Positions 1 to 9,256 are shown, counted from the stretch's first letter. The stretch: 64,000 nt of DNA from Aminobacter aminovorans (GCF_900445235.1 NZ_UFSM01000001.1:2061501-2125500), one strand, 5' to 3'. Translations and numbers: made by a program. The notes: generated by a model from the letters alone, not told the origin.

Positions 1-1
1 C

Positions 2-1042
2 GGGCAGGCGTCGCATGAGGGGCATGGCGCTGCTGCAGCTCAATCGCCTTCTGGCGCCGATGCGTATCCGGCTTCGGCAGGGCACAGCGGCGCGCATGGC
101 GCGATGGTCACCGTCGGCGAAGTCGACAGTGCCCGCAACGGCTTCGACCCGGCCAAGATGCTGACCGACTGGGATGTCGGCACGACATCGAAGCTTCCTG
201 ACGGGCGCACGCTGCGGACCTTCGAGGTCGTTGCCGAGGACAAGGAAATCGAGATCGCGCCTGGCGTGATGTTTCCGGCCTGGACTTACAACGGCCGCGT
301 TCCCGGCCCGGCCCTGCGCGCCACCGAAGGCGAGCGCCTACGCATCGTGTTCAAGAACTACGGCTCGCATCCGCATTCGATGCACTTCCACGGCATCCAC
401 GCTGCGCGCATGGACGGCGTGCCGGGTGCCGGCCTGATCAATCCTGGCGATGAGTTCGTCTACGAGTTCGACGCCAAGCCCTTCGGCTGCCATCTCTATC
501 ATTGTCACGCGCTGCCGCTGAAGCGGCACATCCACAAGGGCATGTACGGCGCCTTTGTCATCGATCCCGATCCGGCGCGCCACCCTGAGCAGGCCGATGT
601 CGCCCGTTCGCGGCTCTACGGCTCGCCCGAAAATGCGCAGTGGCAGGAGTTCGTCATGGTGATGAATGCCTTCGACACCAATTTCGACGGCGAGAACGAG
701 TTCTACGCCGTCAACACGGTGGCACACACCTACATGAACACGCCGATCCGGATCGCCAAGAACAGGCCGGTGCGGATCTACCTGATCAACGTCGTCGAGT
801 TCGATCCAATCAACTCGTTTCACCTGCATGCCAATTTCTTCGATTATTTCGACCAGGGCACGACGCTGACCCCGACGCTCAAGACGGTCGACCTGATCAC
901 CCAGTGCCAAGCCCAGCGCGGTATCATCGAGTTCACCTTCGCCGAGCATGAGGCCGGCCTGTACATGTTCCACCCGCATCAGTCGGAGTTCACCGAATTG
1001 GGCTGGGTCGGCATGTTCGACGTCGTGGAGGACGTGGCATGA
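2..1042 (+). CDS. Two-domain multicopper oxidase, 5' end outside window
   Basis: The frame is open to the left edge, so this gene starts before the window; the ATG at 104 is internal. The visible N-terminal stretch is His- and Ala-rich, like a metal-binding linker after a signal peptide. Two cupredoxin domains follow. Domain 1 has HFHGIH near base 383 and the blue-copper loop HCH-x5-H ending in GM near 500-545. Domain 2 has FHLHANFF near 817 and a FHPHQ loop near 967. By family knowledge such enzymes oxidise Cu(I), Fe(II) or phenolics in the periplasm with O2 as acceptor; the substrate here is not evident. The stop overlaps the ZIP permease start by 4 bases (ATGA), which suggests coupled translation and a joint metal role. 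The fold could also be read as a nitrite reductase-like cupredoxin. Confidence 0.85.
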   Translation, partial: GQASHEGHGAAAAQSPSGADAYPASAGHSGAHGAMVTVGEVDSARNGFDPAKMLTDWDVGTTSKLPDGRTLRTFEVVAEDKEIEIAPGVMFPAWTYNGRVPGPALRATEGERLRIVFKNYGSHPHSMHFHGIHAARMDGVPGAGLINPGDEFVYEFDAKPFGCHLYHCHALPLKRHIHKGMYGAFVIDPDPARHPEQADVARSRLYGSPENAQWQEFVMVMNAFDTNFDGENEFYAVNTVAHTYMNTPIRIAKNRPVRIYLINVVEFDPINSFHLHANFFDYFDQGTTLTPTLKTVDLITQCQAQRGIIEFTFAEHEAGLYMFHPHQSEFTELGWVGMFDVVEDVA

Positions 1043-2244
1043 GGGACGCTCCGATCTCCGGGACCGAAGCCGAACTGCCGGGCACAACGCCTCCGCGCCG
1101 CGTGCTCTGGTGGATCATTCTGCCGTTGCTCGCCTTCGCTGCGGCGATTGCGGTCCTTGTTGCGACAAATCCGCTGGCACGCTTCAACAATGGCACGCCG
1201 CCCGTCGAGGACATCGCCTTCGAGCGCGTGATCCTCGGCAGCGACGGCATTCGTGTCCTGGTGCGTGCCGGCGGTTCGGAGCCGATGACGATCGCCCAGG
1301 TCCAGGTCGACGACGCCTACTGGCAATTCACCCAGGACCCGCCCGGACCGCTGGCGCGCGGCAGCTCGGCCTGGATCGAGGTGCCGTTCCCCTGGGTGCT
1401 CGGCGAAGCGCACGCGGTCAACCTGGTGACCAATACCGGTGCCACATTCGCCCACGACATCCCGGTTGCGGTGGCGACACCCGTCGCCAGCCGTTCCAGC
1501 CTGCTGTCGCAAGCTATTCTCGGCATCTTCGTCGGCATCGTGCCGGTGGCGATCGGCCTCATGTTCTATCCGGCGCTGCGCAGCGTCGGCCGCAACGGCA
1601 TGAACTTTCTGCTTGCCGTCACCGTTGGGCTGCTGGCCTTCCTGATGATCGATGCCATGGGCGACGCCTTCGAGCTTGCAGCAGAATCGGCAGCCATCTT
1701 CCAGGGCAACGCCATGGTTGTGCTGGCCGCGGCGGCGAGCTTCCTGATCCTGATGGGCATCGGCCGGCGCAATGGCGCGCCAAAGGGCCTGGCGCTTGCC
1801 ACCTACATCGCCATCGGCATCGGCCTGCACAATTTCGGTGAAGGTCTGGCGATCGGCGCTGCCTTTGCGGCAGGTGCTGCAGGCTTGGGCACCTTCCTGG
1901 TGATTGGCTTCACCTTGCACAACGTCACCGAGGGCATCGGCATTGCAGCACCGATCCTCCGCGAACGCATCGCGCTTTGGACCTTTGCCTGGTTGACGCT
2001 GCTGGCCGGCGGGCCGGCGGTGCTGGGCCTGTGGATCGGCAGCCTGGCGTTCGCACCGCAATGGTCGGCGTTGGCGCTTGCCATCGGTGCCGGCGCGATC
2101 CTTCAGGTCATCGTCGAGGTCACGGCGATGATGCGTCGCCGCCAAGGGCCAGACGGCAATGGCCTGTTCAGCCCGGCCATCATGAGCGGCCTCGCCGCCG
2201 GCGCCGGCTTCATGTACCTCACCGCGATGCTGGTGAAGATCTAG
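1039..2244 (+). CDS. ZIP family metal permease with extra periplasmic domain
   Basis: 401 aa. The C-terminal half carries the ZIP signature twice: HNFGEGLAIG (about residues 257-266) and HNVTEGIGIAAP (about 294-305), with the His/Glu metal ligands of transmembrane helices 4 and 5. ZIP proteins import Zn, Fe, Mn or related divalent ions. Unusually for the family, an N-terminal anchor (about residues 23-43) and about 100 residues of predicted extracytoplasmic sequence precede the membrane core. Translation is coupled to the multicopper oxidase by a 4-base overlap, so an oxidase/permease partnership is likely. The ion is unknown. The 3' end overlaps the convergent ABM-domain gene by 4 bases. Confidence 0.85.
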   Translation: MRDAPISGTEAELPGTTPPRRVLWWIILPLLAFAAAIAVLVATNPLARFNNGTPPVEDIAFERVILGSDGIRVLVRAGGSEPMTIAQVQVDDAYWQFTQDPPGPLARGSSAWIEVPFPWVLGEAHAVNLVTNTGATFAHDIPVAVATPVASRSSLLSQAILGIFVGIVPVAIGLMFYPALRSVGRNGMNFLLAVTVGLLAFLMIDAMGDAFELAAESAAIFQGNAMVVLAAAASFLILMGIGRRNGAPKGLALATYIAIGIGLHNFGEGLAIGAAFAAGAAGLGTFLVIGFTLHNVTEGIGIAAPILRERIALWTFAWLTLLAGGPAVLGLWIGSLAFAPQWSALALAIGAGAILQVIVEVTAMMRRRQGPDGNGLFSPAIMSGLAAGAGFMYLTAMLVKI

Positions 2245-2537
2245 CGCCCCAGCCCGAGGCCGCCGACCGGCTCGGTCTCGATGCTGGTTTCGAAGCCGGC
2301 GATGATCGGCATTGCCCGGCTGATCGCGGCCTGCACCTCGGGCAGTTGCAGCGAGGCCTTGTGGCTGGCGCTGCTGTCCCACACCTCGGAGATCCAAATC
2401 GCGTCGGCGTCGGCGGGATCCTTGGCAATGACATAGCTCAGGCAGCCCGGCATGGCGCCGGAGCTGTCGAGCAGAATGCCGAGAAGCTCGTCGCGCTTGC
2501 CTGTCCGCGCCCGCATCTTTCCGATCAATCCGTACAT
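2241..2537 (-). CDS. Antibiotic biosynthesis monooxygenase (ABM) domain protein
   Basis: 98 aa, the whole length of a single ABM ferredoxin-like domain. It starts MYGLIGKMRARTGKR and has the family's central W-S-E-V-W strand (IWISEVWDS). I chose the ATG at 2537 because GAGGT lies about 6 bases upstream; an in-frame ATG 15 bases further up is less likely. Relatives include quinol monooxygenases such as YgiN and heme-degrading enzymes, but many are uncharacterised, and no feature here fixes the substrate. It is convergent with the ZIP gene and separated from the upstream CDF gene by about 115 bases. Confidence 0.8.
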   Translation of the reverse strand: MYGLIGKMRARTGKRDELLGILLDSSGAMPGCLSYVIAKDPADADAIWISEVWDSSASHKASLQLPEVQAAISRAMPIIAGFETSIETEPVGGLGLGR

Positions 2538-2654
2538 ATCAGGACCTCGCATCGCCTCGTAGCCCCGATAGAGCTTGCGCGGCCGTGCTTGTCCAGCCGC
2601 GACAGCGCACGCCGACTGTTCAAGCCGACATCATCCTGACAAACGGGTCGAAGT

Positions 2655-3611
2655 TCAGGCGAAGGGGACCGCCACTGTGCCCTTGGGCAACTTGGCTTCG
2701 TCATCGGGCTCGACATGAATGATGATACGCACGGAGGGAATTTCCTCCCTCAGCGCATCCTCGATGCGGTCGCAGATGACGTGGCTTTCGCCGACGCTCA
2801 TGTCTGCGTCGACGACGAGGTGGAATTCGATGAAGGTGGCGCGGCCGGCAATACGGGTCTTGAGGTCGTGCACCTCGATCGCGCCCTTGGAGTTGGCCGA
2901 GATGATGTCGCGGATGCGCATGTGCTCTTCAAGCTCGACGGCGCGGTCCATCAGGCCGTTCATCGACGAACTCATCACGTGCCAGCCCTGCCACAGGATG
3001 TTGAGTGCGACGATGACGGCGAGCACCGGGTCGAGGATCGTCCAGCCGGTGGCGATGGCGCCGACAAGGCCAAGCAGCACGCCAGCCGACGTCACCACGT
3101 CGGTCATGATGTGATGGCCGTCGGCGACCATGGCTGGCGAGCGTTCGGCACGGCCGACGCGGATCAGCATGGTGGCCCAGAAGGCGTTGATGACGGCGGC
3201 AACACCGTTGATGCCGAGGCCGAGCCAGGGCTCGTCCGCATTCATCGGCACGCCCCAGCTGCGCCAGACCTCGAACAGGATCAGAAGTGCCGCGACGATG
3301 ATCAGCACGCCTTCGAGCACGGCAGAGAAATACTCGGCCTTGTGGTGGCCATGCTGGTGGTCGATGTCGGCCGGTTTGTGGCTGACCTTGATCGCCCAGA
3401 AGGCGGCCATGGCGGCGACGACGTTGACGATCGATTCCAGGGCGTCCGAGTAAAGCGCGACAGAACCCGTCAGCCACCAGGCGACGAATTTCAGCCCCAT
3501 CACGGCGGCGCCGATGATGATCGACCAAAAGGCCAGTCTTGCGACGCGCTTCTTGGCCGATGTCGGCTGGCTGCCGCTAGCTGACGATCGCTGCGTTTCG
3601 GTCTGGACCAT
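2655..3611 (-). CDS. Cation diffusion facilitator (CDF) efflux transporter
   Basis: 318 aa from the ATG at 3611 (MVQTETQRSS); a longer frame upstream lacks family similarity. About six membrane segments run through the first 205 residues. TM2 carries YSDALES and TM5 carries ADGHHIMTD, whose HxxxD pair is the usual CDF metal site. A His-rich HQHGHHKAE loop sits between helices. The last 80-90 residues form the cytoplasmic ferredoxin-like dimerisation domain (HDLKTRIAG, HVEPDD). CDF proteins exchange Zn, Fe, Mn or Co for protons. The gene lies 67 bases downstream of trpE(G) on the same strand and may be read from it. Confidence 0.9.
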   Translation of the reverse strand: MVQTETQRSSASGSQPTSAKKRVARLAFWSIIIGAAVMGLKFVAWWLTGSVALYSDALESIVNVVAAMAAFWAIKVSHKPADIDHQHGHHKAEYFSAVLEGVLIIVAALLILFEVWRSWGVPMNADEPWLGLGINGVAAVINAFWATMLIRVGRAERSPAMVADGHHIMTDVVTSAGVLLGLVGAIATGWTILDPVLAVIVALNILWQGWHVMSSSMNGLMDRAVELEEHMRIRDIISANSKGAIEVHDLKTRIAGRATFIEFHLVVDADMSVGESHVICDRIEDALREEIPSVRIIIHVEPDDEAKLPKGTVAVPFA

Positions 3612-3678
3612 GATCTCGCTTTGATGACTGGTGCCGCCCGCGGCCGGGAGACCGCGAGAGGGAAGGTTTTCGATGTGG

Positions 3679-5868
3679 CTAGGCCGCCTTGTCCTTGGCC
3701 TTGCGCGGCATATGGGCAACCACGTTCTCGATCATGCGCATGCCGGCGTCGTGGCCGAGCGTCATGATCGATTCGGGGTGGAACTGCACCGCCGCTATCG
3801 GTTCTTTCTTGTGTTCAAACGCCATGATGACGCCGTCCTCGGTTTCTGCAGTGACGACGAAGTCGCTTGGCAGGCGGACCGGATCGGCGAAGATCGAGTG
3901 ATAGCGGCCGACTGTCACTTCCTTGGGCAGGCCGGAGAAGACGATGCCCGGCTTGGAGATGCGGATGCGCGACGGCTTGCCGTGCATCGGCACGGCCAGT
4001 TGCCGGAGCTCGCCGCCATAGGCTTCGGCCAGCGCCTGCAGGCCCAGGCAGACGCCGAAGATCGGCAGGTCGCGCGCCCGTGCCTTCTTGATGGTGGCCG
4101 CCGTGTCGAAATCCTTCGGCGTGCCAGGGCCGGGCGAGAGCACCACGAGATCCGGCTTGATCCGGTCGAAGATCTCCTCGGGCACCGGCGAACGCACGGT
4201 CGAGACGTCGGCGCCGGTCTGGCGGAAATAGTTGGCCAGCGTGTGGACGAAGGAGTCCTCGTGGTCGACGAGCAGGATCTTGACCCCTTCGCCGACGCGC
4301 GCGGTGGCGCGTTCGGTGCCGGGAGCGTTGCCGGTCTTGGCGTCGCGGATGGCGGAAAGCATGGCTGAGGCCTTCAGTTCGGTTTCGGCTTCTTCTTCCT
4401 CGGGAACGGAATCGTAGAGCAGGGTGGCGCCTGCGCGCACCTCGCCGATACCGTCCTGGATGCGGATGGTGCGCAGCGTCATGCCGGTGTTCAGGTCACC
4501 GTTGAAATGCACCATGCCGATCGCCCCGCCATACCAGGCGCGCGGGCTCTTCTCGTTCTGTTCGATGAAACGCATGGCCCACAATTTGGGCGCGCCGGTG
4601 ACCGTCACCGCCCAGGCGTGGCTGAGGAAGGCGTCGAAGGCATCCATGCCCTCGCGCAGACGGCCCTCGATGTGATCGACGGTGTGGATCAGCCGCGAAT
4701 ACATCTCGATCTGGCGGCGGCCGATGACGCGTACCGTGCCTGGCTCGCAAACCCTGGACTTGTCGTTGCGGTCGACGTCCGAGCACATGGTAAGCTCGGA
4801 TTCGTCCTTCTTCGAATTGAGCAGCTTCAGGATCTGCTCAGAGTCGGAGATGGCGTCGTCGCCACGCTTGATGGTGCCCGAGATCGGGCAGGTCTCGACG
4901 CGGCGGCCGTTGACGCGGACGAACATCTCCGGCGAAGCGCCGATGAGATACTCGCCTTCGCCGAGATTGATGAAGAACGAGTAGGGCGAGGGGTTGATCG
5001 CTTTCAGCCGGCGCGAAATCTCCGACGGCACCGTCTCGCAGCGCTCGTAGAACATCTGGCCGGGTACGACCTCGAACAGGTCGCCGCGCTTGAAGCTGTC
5101 CATCGCCCGGCGCACCAATTGGGCATATTCGCCCGGCTCATGGTCGGCGCGCGGCGGAATGCGGTCGGACGGCTTGAACGGTTCCACGACGCTGTCGCGG
5201 GCGATGCCTACGGTCGAGAAGCCTGCGCCGGCATAGTCGTAGCGGTCATGCCAGGCCTTGGCCGAGTAATGGTCGACGACGAGAATTTCGTCGGGCAGGA
5301 ACAGCACCAGGTCGCGCTGGCTCTGCTTGCGCTCCAGCGTGTGCTCGACCGGGTCGAACTGGAAGGCGAGGTCGTAACCGAAGGCGCCGTAGAGGCCGAG
5401 ATTGCTGTCTTCGTCCGACTTGAACAAAGCTGTGATCGCGCGCAGCACGGTGAACACCGAAGGCACGCGCGAGCGTTCTTCCTCGGTGAAGACGCGACCG
5501 GGCGTCGGCACTTCCAGCGCGATCAGGCGCTTGGTCGTCTCCGTGATCGTCAGCTCTTCGAGCGGTGCGAGTGTGGCGCGGATCACCGGCAGCAGCACTT
5601 CGCCGCGGCCGTTCAGCGCTTCGATCTTCATCGAGCGTCCACGTGCCGAGATCACCACCGGTGGGTCGATGATGGCGGTGTCCCATCGCGTATAGCGGCC
5701 GGGATATTCGTAGTTGGAGGAGAACACCGCGCCGCGCCGGCTGTTGAGCCCGTCGAGATAGGTCTCGATCGCCCCGGAATAGGCGGTTTCGTGGCGTTGC
5801 CGGGTGATCGACACCCCGCCTGACGTCACGTAGCGCTCAGCGCCGTTTTCAAGCAATTCCAACGTCAT
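3679..5868 (-). CDS. trpE(G): Fused anthranilate synthase TrpE(G)
   Basis: About 729 aa. It converts chorismate and glutamine to anthranilate, the first step of tryptophan synthesis. Roughly the first 500 residues are the TrpE chorismate-binding part ([28 protein letters not shown]). A short linker leads to a TrpG-type class I glutamine amidotransferase starting at [13 protein letters not shown], with nucleophile Cys in FGVCLGLQ and the His-Glu pair in QFHPES. The single-chain TrpE(G) fusion is characteristic of Rhizobiales. The ATG at 5868 follows GGAGACGGGA; an in-frame ATG at 5880 is the alternative. Expression should be controlled by the leader peptide and attenuator just upstream. Confidence 0.95.
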   Translation of the reverse strand: MTLELLENGAERYVTSGGVSITRQRHETAYSGAIETYLDGLNSRRGAVFSSNYEYPGRYTRWDTAIIDPPVVISARGRSMKIEALNGRGEVLLPVIRATLAPLEELTITETTKRLIALEVPTPGRVFTEEERSRVPSVFTVLRAITALFKSDEDSNLGLYGAFGYDLAFQFDPVEHTLERKQSQRDLVLFLPDEILVVDHYSAKAWHDRYDYAGAGFSTVGIARDSVVEPFKPSDRIPPRADHEPGEYAQLVRRAMDSFKRGDLFEVVPGQMFYERCETVPSEISRRLKAINPSPYSFFINLGEGEYLIGASPEMFVRVNGRRVETCPISGTIKRGDDAISDSEQILKLLNSKKDESELTMCSDVDRNDKSRVCEPGTVRVIGRRQIEMYSRLIHTVDHIEGRLREGMDAFDAFLSHAWAVTVTGAPKLWAMRFIEQNEKSPRAWYGGAIGMVHFNGDLNTGMTLRTIRIQDGIGEVRAGATLLYDSVPEEEEAETELKASAMLSAIRDAKTGNAPGTERATARVGEGVKILLVDHEDSFVHTLANYFRQTGADVSTVRSPVPEEIFDRIKPDLVVLSPGPGTPKDFDTAATIKKARARDLPIFGVCLGLQALAEAYGGELRQLAVPMHGKPSRIRISKPGIVFSGLPKEVTVGRYHSIFADPVRLPSDFVVTAETEDGVIMAFEHKKEPIAAVQFHPESIMTLGHDAGMRMIENVVAHMPRKAKDKAA

Positions 5869-5912
5869 TCCCGTCTCCATCTCTTGCAGTGGGAGCGTCC
5901 GGAGCCTGGTTC

Positions 5913-5953
5913 GAAAAAAGCAAATGGCCGCCCGGAAATCCCGTTGCGGCCAT
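5913..5953 (-). terminator. Attenuator terminator of trpE(G)
   Basis: On the minus strand ATGGCCGC (5953-5946) pairs with GCGGCCAT (5931-5924), followed by a T-rich run at 5919-5914. It sits between the Trp leader peptide and trpE(G). Upstream, a GGCC..GCT/AGC..GGCC hairpin spans the leader stop codon, and its GCGGCC segment (5988-5983) can instead pair with GGCCGC of the terminator. That gives the mutually exclusive folds expected of transcription attenuation. Confidence 0.85.
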
Positions 5954-5990
5954 CACAATTTTCACGCGCACGCGCTTCAAGAGGCCGCTG

Positions 5991-6035
5991 TCAGCTGGCC
6001 CGCCACCAAACATTCTGGAGCGAAGTCGTGTTCAT
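5991..6035 (-). CDS. trpL: Trp leader peptide TrpL
   Basis: A 14-codon frame reads MNTTSLQNVWWRAS and stops at 5991-5993. Two adjacent Trp codons lie four codons before the stop, and the terminator hairpin follows about 40 bases later. This is the layout of rhizobial trp leader peptides. Ribosome stalling at the Trp codons under tryptophan shortage would favour the antiterminator. In Sinorhizobium meliloti the released attenuator RNA and the leader peptide have been described as acting in trans; whether that holds here is unknown. Confidence 0.85.
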   Translation of the reverse strand: MNTTSLQNVWWRAS

Positions 6036-6111
6036 GGCGGAATGAATAGCGACGAATTCCGGGCCGCGCAACCGGATTTGCGTCGTCTTGCATTGCATTA
6101 CCAACTGACCC

Positions 6112-7170
6112 TCAATTTGTTGTCCGCCGCCGCATCAGGATGACAAAAGCGATGCCGCCGATCAGCCCGGTGACGATGCCGAGCGGCATGTCCTGGGGCG
6201 GCACGACGGTCCGCGCCGCCATGTCGGCGGCGATCAGGAAGATGGCGCCGACCAGCGCCGACAGCGGCAAGACCCGGCGATAATCACCGCCGACGAAGAA
6301 GCGCACAATGTGCGGGATCATCAGGCCGACGAAGGCGATGACGCCTGAGTAGGCGACGGCACAACCGGTCAACAGCGCGCAGACGACGAAGACCTTGAGC
6401 CGAAAGGCCTGTGCCGGGATACCGAGTGCGGTGGCGCTCTCGTCGCCCAGCGTCATGGCGTTGAGGTTGCGGGTTTGCGTCATCAACCAGGCACCGCCCA
6501 GCACGAGCGCGATCAGCGGGTAGGGCAGGTGGCTCCATTGCGCGAGGCCGAGGCCGCCTAGCATCCAGAAGATGGCGACATGCGCTGCCTTCGGGTCGCC
6601 GATGAAGATCAGAAGGTTGCCGGCGGCCGAAATTATGAAGCTCACCGCCACACCGGCGAGGATCAACTGGCCGGCCGACCGAACCCGCGCCAGATTGGCG
6701 ATGGCAAGCACCATTGCCGTCGCCGCCAGCGCACCGGCAAAAGCGAAGACCGGCACGGTGATGGCGCCAAACACCATGCCGGCATGAATCAGTGCCATGA
6801 TCGCGCCGAAGGCTGCGCCCGACGAAATGCCGAGCAGATGCGGATCGGCGAGCGGATTGCGTGTCACCGACTGTAACGACGCGCCGACCAGCGCCAGCGA
6901 GGCGCCGACGACGGCACCGAGGATGACGCGGGGCGCGCGCACGTCCCAGACGATGTTCTCGCGGCCGCTCGACCACGCCACCTCGACGCTTCCCGCCATC
7001 ACCTTGTTGGCGATGACGCCCCACACCGTCTCCAGCGGGATCGCCACCGGGCCGATGCCGACGGCGATGACCATGCTTGCGACGAGCACCACTGCGAGCC
7101 CCGGAATCAGGGCCGGCATGGCGTGGATGAGGACGTGCCGCGGCCCGGCGACGAGGTGGCGGTGCGACAT
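6112..7170 (-). CDS. FecCD/BtuC-type ABC permease, probable corrinoid importer
   Basis: 352 aa with about ten membrane helices, the size and pattern of the BtuC/FhuB/FecCD family. Family motifs include the ASLALVGASLQSVTRNPLAD region and the cytoplasmic ATPase contact near RNLNAMTLGDESA. It is the last gene of a three-gene operon (ATPase, binding protein, permease), starting 3 bases after the binding-protein stop. The upstream cobalamin riboswitch makes vitamin B12 or another corrinoid the likely cargo. Sequence alone would equally allow a ferric siderophore. Confidence 0.88.
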   Translation of the reverse strand: MSHRHLVAGPRHVLIHAMPALIPGLAVVLVASMVIAVGIGPVAIPLETVWGVIANKVMAGSVEVAWSSGRENIVWDVRAPRVILGAVVGASLALVGASLQSVTRNPLADPHLLGISSGAAFGAIMALIHAGMVFGAITVPVFAFAGALAATAMVLAIANLARVRSAGQLILAGVAVSFIISAAGNLLIFIGDPKAAHVAIFWMLGGLGLAQWSHLPYPLIALVLGGAWLMTQTRNLNAMTLGDESATALGIPAQAFRLKVFVVCALLTGCAVAYSGVIAFVGLMIPHIVRFFVGGDYRRVLPLSALVGAIFLIAADMAARTVVPPQDMPLGIVTGLIGGIAFVILMRRRTTN

Positions 7171-7173
7171 GTG

Positions 7174-8118
7174 TCAGTCGGCCCGCATCGCGGCGGCCAG
7201 CCGCTTGATCGCCGCGATGTTGCGCGGTCCCGGCGTCGCCTCGTTGTATTCGAGCACGAAGAAGCGGTTGTTCTTGACCGCCTCGATATCCTTGAAGGCC
7301 GGGTTGGTGCGCATGAACTCGATCTTCTGCTCGGCTGTCACCTCGCCGTAGTTGACGATCACCACCATGTCGGGGTTGCGCTCGATGACCGGTTCCCAGC
7401 CGATCTCGACCCAGCTCGACTCGACGTCGTCGGTGATGTTCTTGCCGCCTGCAGCCTCGATGATCGCAGTCGGCATGGCGTAGCGGCCGGCGGTGAAGGG
7501 CTTCTGCTCGCCGGAATCGTAGAGGAACACGTTGACCGGCTTGTCGAGCTTGGGCAGCGACGCCTGGAAGTCGGCGAGTTCCTTCTCGTAGCCCGTTACC
7601 AGTGCTGCCGCCTTCTCCCGCACGCCGAAGATGGCGCCGAGATTGAGCAGGTCGGCATAGACGTCCTGAAGCGACGACTTGTCCTTCTTCATGATGTGGA
7701 TGCAACTCTCGGTCAGTTCGTAGACCGCGATGTTGAAGGGCGCGAGCGTGTCGGGCGTGACGTCGCCGCCGACCTTCATGCCGTAGTTCCAGCCGGCGAA
7801 GAACAGGTCGGTGTCGACGCCGAGCAGCACTTCCTTGGTGACATATTTCGGCGCGAGTTCGGGCAATTCGCCGACGCCCTTGCGCAGGTTCTCGTCCAAG
7901 GTCTTCCAGCCCGAGATGCCGGAATAGCCGACCATATGGTCGGCAAGGCCGAGCACCAGCATCATCTCGGTCAGGTTGACGTCATGCGAGACGGCACGCT
8001 TGGGGGCTGCCTCGAAGGTCACGTCACGATTGCAGCTCTTGACGGTTACGGGGAAGCCGCTGGCCAATGACGAGGCGCAGGTGGCGAGCAGAGCGGCGGC
8101 GATGATGGGCAGGCGCAT
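7174..8118 (-). CDS. Periplasmic binding protein of cobalamin-type ABC importer
   Basis: 314 aa with a cleavable-looking signal (MRLPIIAAALLATCASSLAS). The rest is a BtuF/FepB-like class III binding protein: RAVSHDVNLTEMMLVLGLAD in the first lobe, a long connecting helix, and GWEPVIERNPDMVVIV in the second lobe. A good ribosome site (AAGGAGCC) precedes the ATG. It should capture the ligand in the periplasm and deliver it to the permease encoded 3 bases downstream. Together with the riboswitch at the head of the operon, a corrinoid ligand is inferred. Confidence 0.88.
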   Translation of the reverse strand: MRLPIIAAALLATCASSLASGFPVTVKSCNRDVTFEAAPKRAVSHDVNLTEMMLVLGLADHMVGYSGISGWKTLDENLRKGVGELPELAPKYVTKEVLLGVDTDLFFAGWNYGMKVGGDVTPDTLAPFNIAVYELTESCIHIMKKDKSSLQDVYADLLNLGAIFGVREKAAALVTGYEKELADFQASLPKLDKPVNVFLYDSGEQKPFTAGRYAMPTAIIEAAGGKNITDDVESSWVEIGWEPVIERNPDMVVIVNYGEVTAEQKIEFMRTNPAFKDIEAVKNNRFFVLEYNEATPGPRNIAAIKRLAAAMRAD

Positions 8119-8136
8119 GAAGGCTCCTTTTGATGT

Positions 8137-8952
8137 TCAGCGTTCGAGGTGGAAGGAAAAGCGCGGGCGCCCGGTGACCGGATGGTCGTCGAGGGTGGCA
8201 CCGACGGAAAAGCTGTCACGGATGCGCTCTGGCGTCAGTATGTCGGCCGGCGCACCACAGGCCACCGCGCGGCCGGCGTCCATCACCAGCACGCGGTCGG
8301 CATGAGCGGAGGCGAGCGCCAGGTCATGCAGGGAGACGACGACCGTGCAGCCGAGATTGCCGAGCAGTTCCAGCACCTCGAGCTGGTGGCGGATGTCGAG
8401 ATGGTTGGTCGGCTCGTCGAGGACAAGAAGGTCTGGCTTCTGTACAAGCGCCCGCGCAATCATTACGCGCTGCTTTTCGCCGCCGGACAGCGATCCGAAA
8501 TCGCGCGCCGCCAGCGCGGTGAGACCGAGTAGGGCGAGGGCTGCCTCGACCTTGATGTAGTCGTCGTCGCTGGTGCCGAAGCTCGTGACATGCGGGGTCA
8601 GGCCAAGCTCGATGATCTCGGCGACCGTCAGGCCGAAGTCGGAAGCGCTCTCCTGAAGCACTGTTGCGATACGGCGGGCGCAGTCGCGCGGCTTCATCTT
8701 CCAGATGTCGGTGCCGTCGAGGCGGACAGTGCCCGTCGTCGGCTTGTGATAGCGGTAGAGGCAGCGCAACAGGCTCGACTTGCCAGCGCCGTTGGGGCCG
8801 ACGATGGCAAGCAATTCGCCAGGAGCAACTGCAAGGCTGACCGGTTCGAGAATAGGCTGCGAGACGCGTGGTCCCCAGCTGACGCCGTCTAGTTCGAGCA
8901 GTGCCGGGGTGGTGCCTACGAGGTGGCTAGCGGCGTGGACGCGATCGAGCAT
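8137..8952 (-). CDS. ABC importer ATPase, probable corrinoid uptake
   Basis: 271 aa from the ATG at 8952, preceded by GGAGA; the frame is open further upstream but without domain similarity. Walker A is GPNGAGKSS, the signature is LSGGEKQR, Walker B is LLVLDEPT and the H-loop is VVVSLHDL, so all nucleotide-binding motifs are intact. It belongs to the FecE/BtuD/HmuV group that powers FecCD-type permeases. It is the first gene of the operon and lies about 120 bases downstream of the cobalamin riboswitch. Confidence 0.9.
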   Translation of the reverse strand: MLDRVHAASHLVGTTPALLELDGVSWGPRVSQPILEPVSLAVAPGELLAIVGPNGAGKSSLLRCLYRYHKPTTGTVRLDGTDIWKMKPRDCARRIATVLQESASDFGLTVAEIIELGLTPHVTSFGTSDDDYIKVEAALALLGLTALAARDFGSLSGGEKQRVMIARALVQKPDLLVLDEPTNHLDIRHQLEVLELLGNLGCTVVVSLHDLALASAHADRVLVMDAGRAVACGAPADILTPERIRDSFSVGATLDDHPVTGRPRFSFHLER

Positions 8953-9070
8953 GCCCTGTCTCCGCGATCGGGCGGAGGTGGCAGAACGATCCGGTGAGCG
9001 CGCCGGTACTGAAAAAGGCAGTCGCAACCATCATCATCTCCGCGGCACACCCCGGCCGGTTGAGTTAATC

Positions 9071-9256
9071 GGATGATGGCAGGTCTCCTGGCTTGCGGGT
9101 GATCGCGCCTCGGAGCCTTCCCGGCCTTTCGGCCAGTGGCATGTTTCCGAATTGCTATCCGCTCACAGTTGCGGGGGCAGCCACGGTTTCGCGTCAGGGA
9201 CGTCTCACCGTGTTCCCATTTAACCTGCTGCCCGAACCGGATAGCAGGAACCATCG
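9071..9256 (-). ncRNA. Cobalamin (AdoCbl) riboswitch
   Basis: Read on the minus strand, this leader has the conserved B12 box AGCCAGGAGACCTGCC (about 9093-9078). Upstream are ACATGCCACTGG and CCCCGCAACTG core blocks and a GGTTCCTGCTATCCGG 5' segment, all in cobalamin riboswitch order. It precedes the ABC importer operon, so excess adenosylcobalamin should shut the importer off. The expression platform lies in the roughly 120 bases before the ATPase start; I did not resolve its fold. Confidence 0.93.

Noticed and set aside
104..106. ATG as start of the multicopper oxidase
   Set aside because: The same frame is open without a stop to the left edge and encodes a plausible His/Ala-rich linker, so the gene begins outside the window.
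979..2397. Long open frame antisense to the ZIP gene
   Set aside because: It is rich in Asp, His, Arg and Gln with no domain, as expected for the mirror of a G+C-rich hydrophobic gene; the ZIP protein is clearly real.
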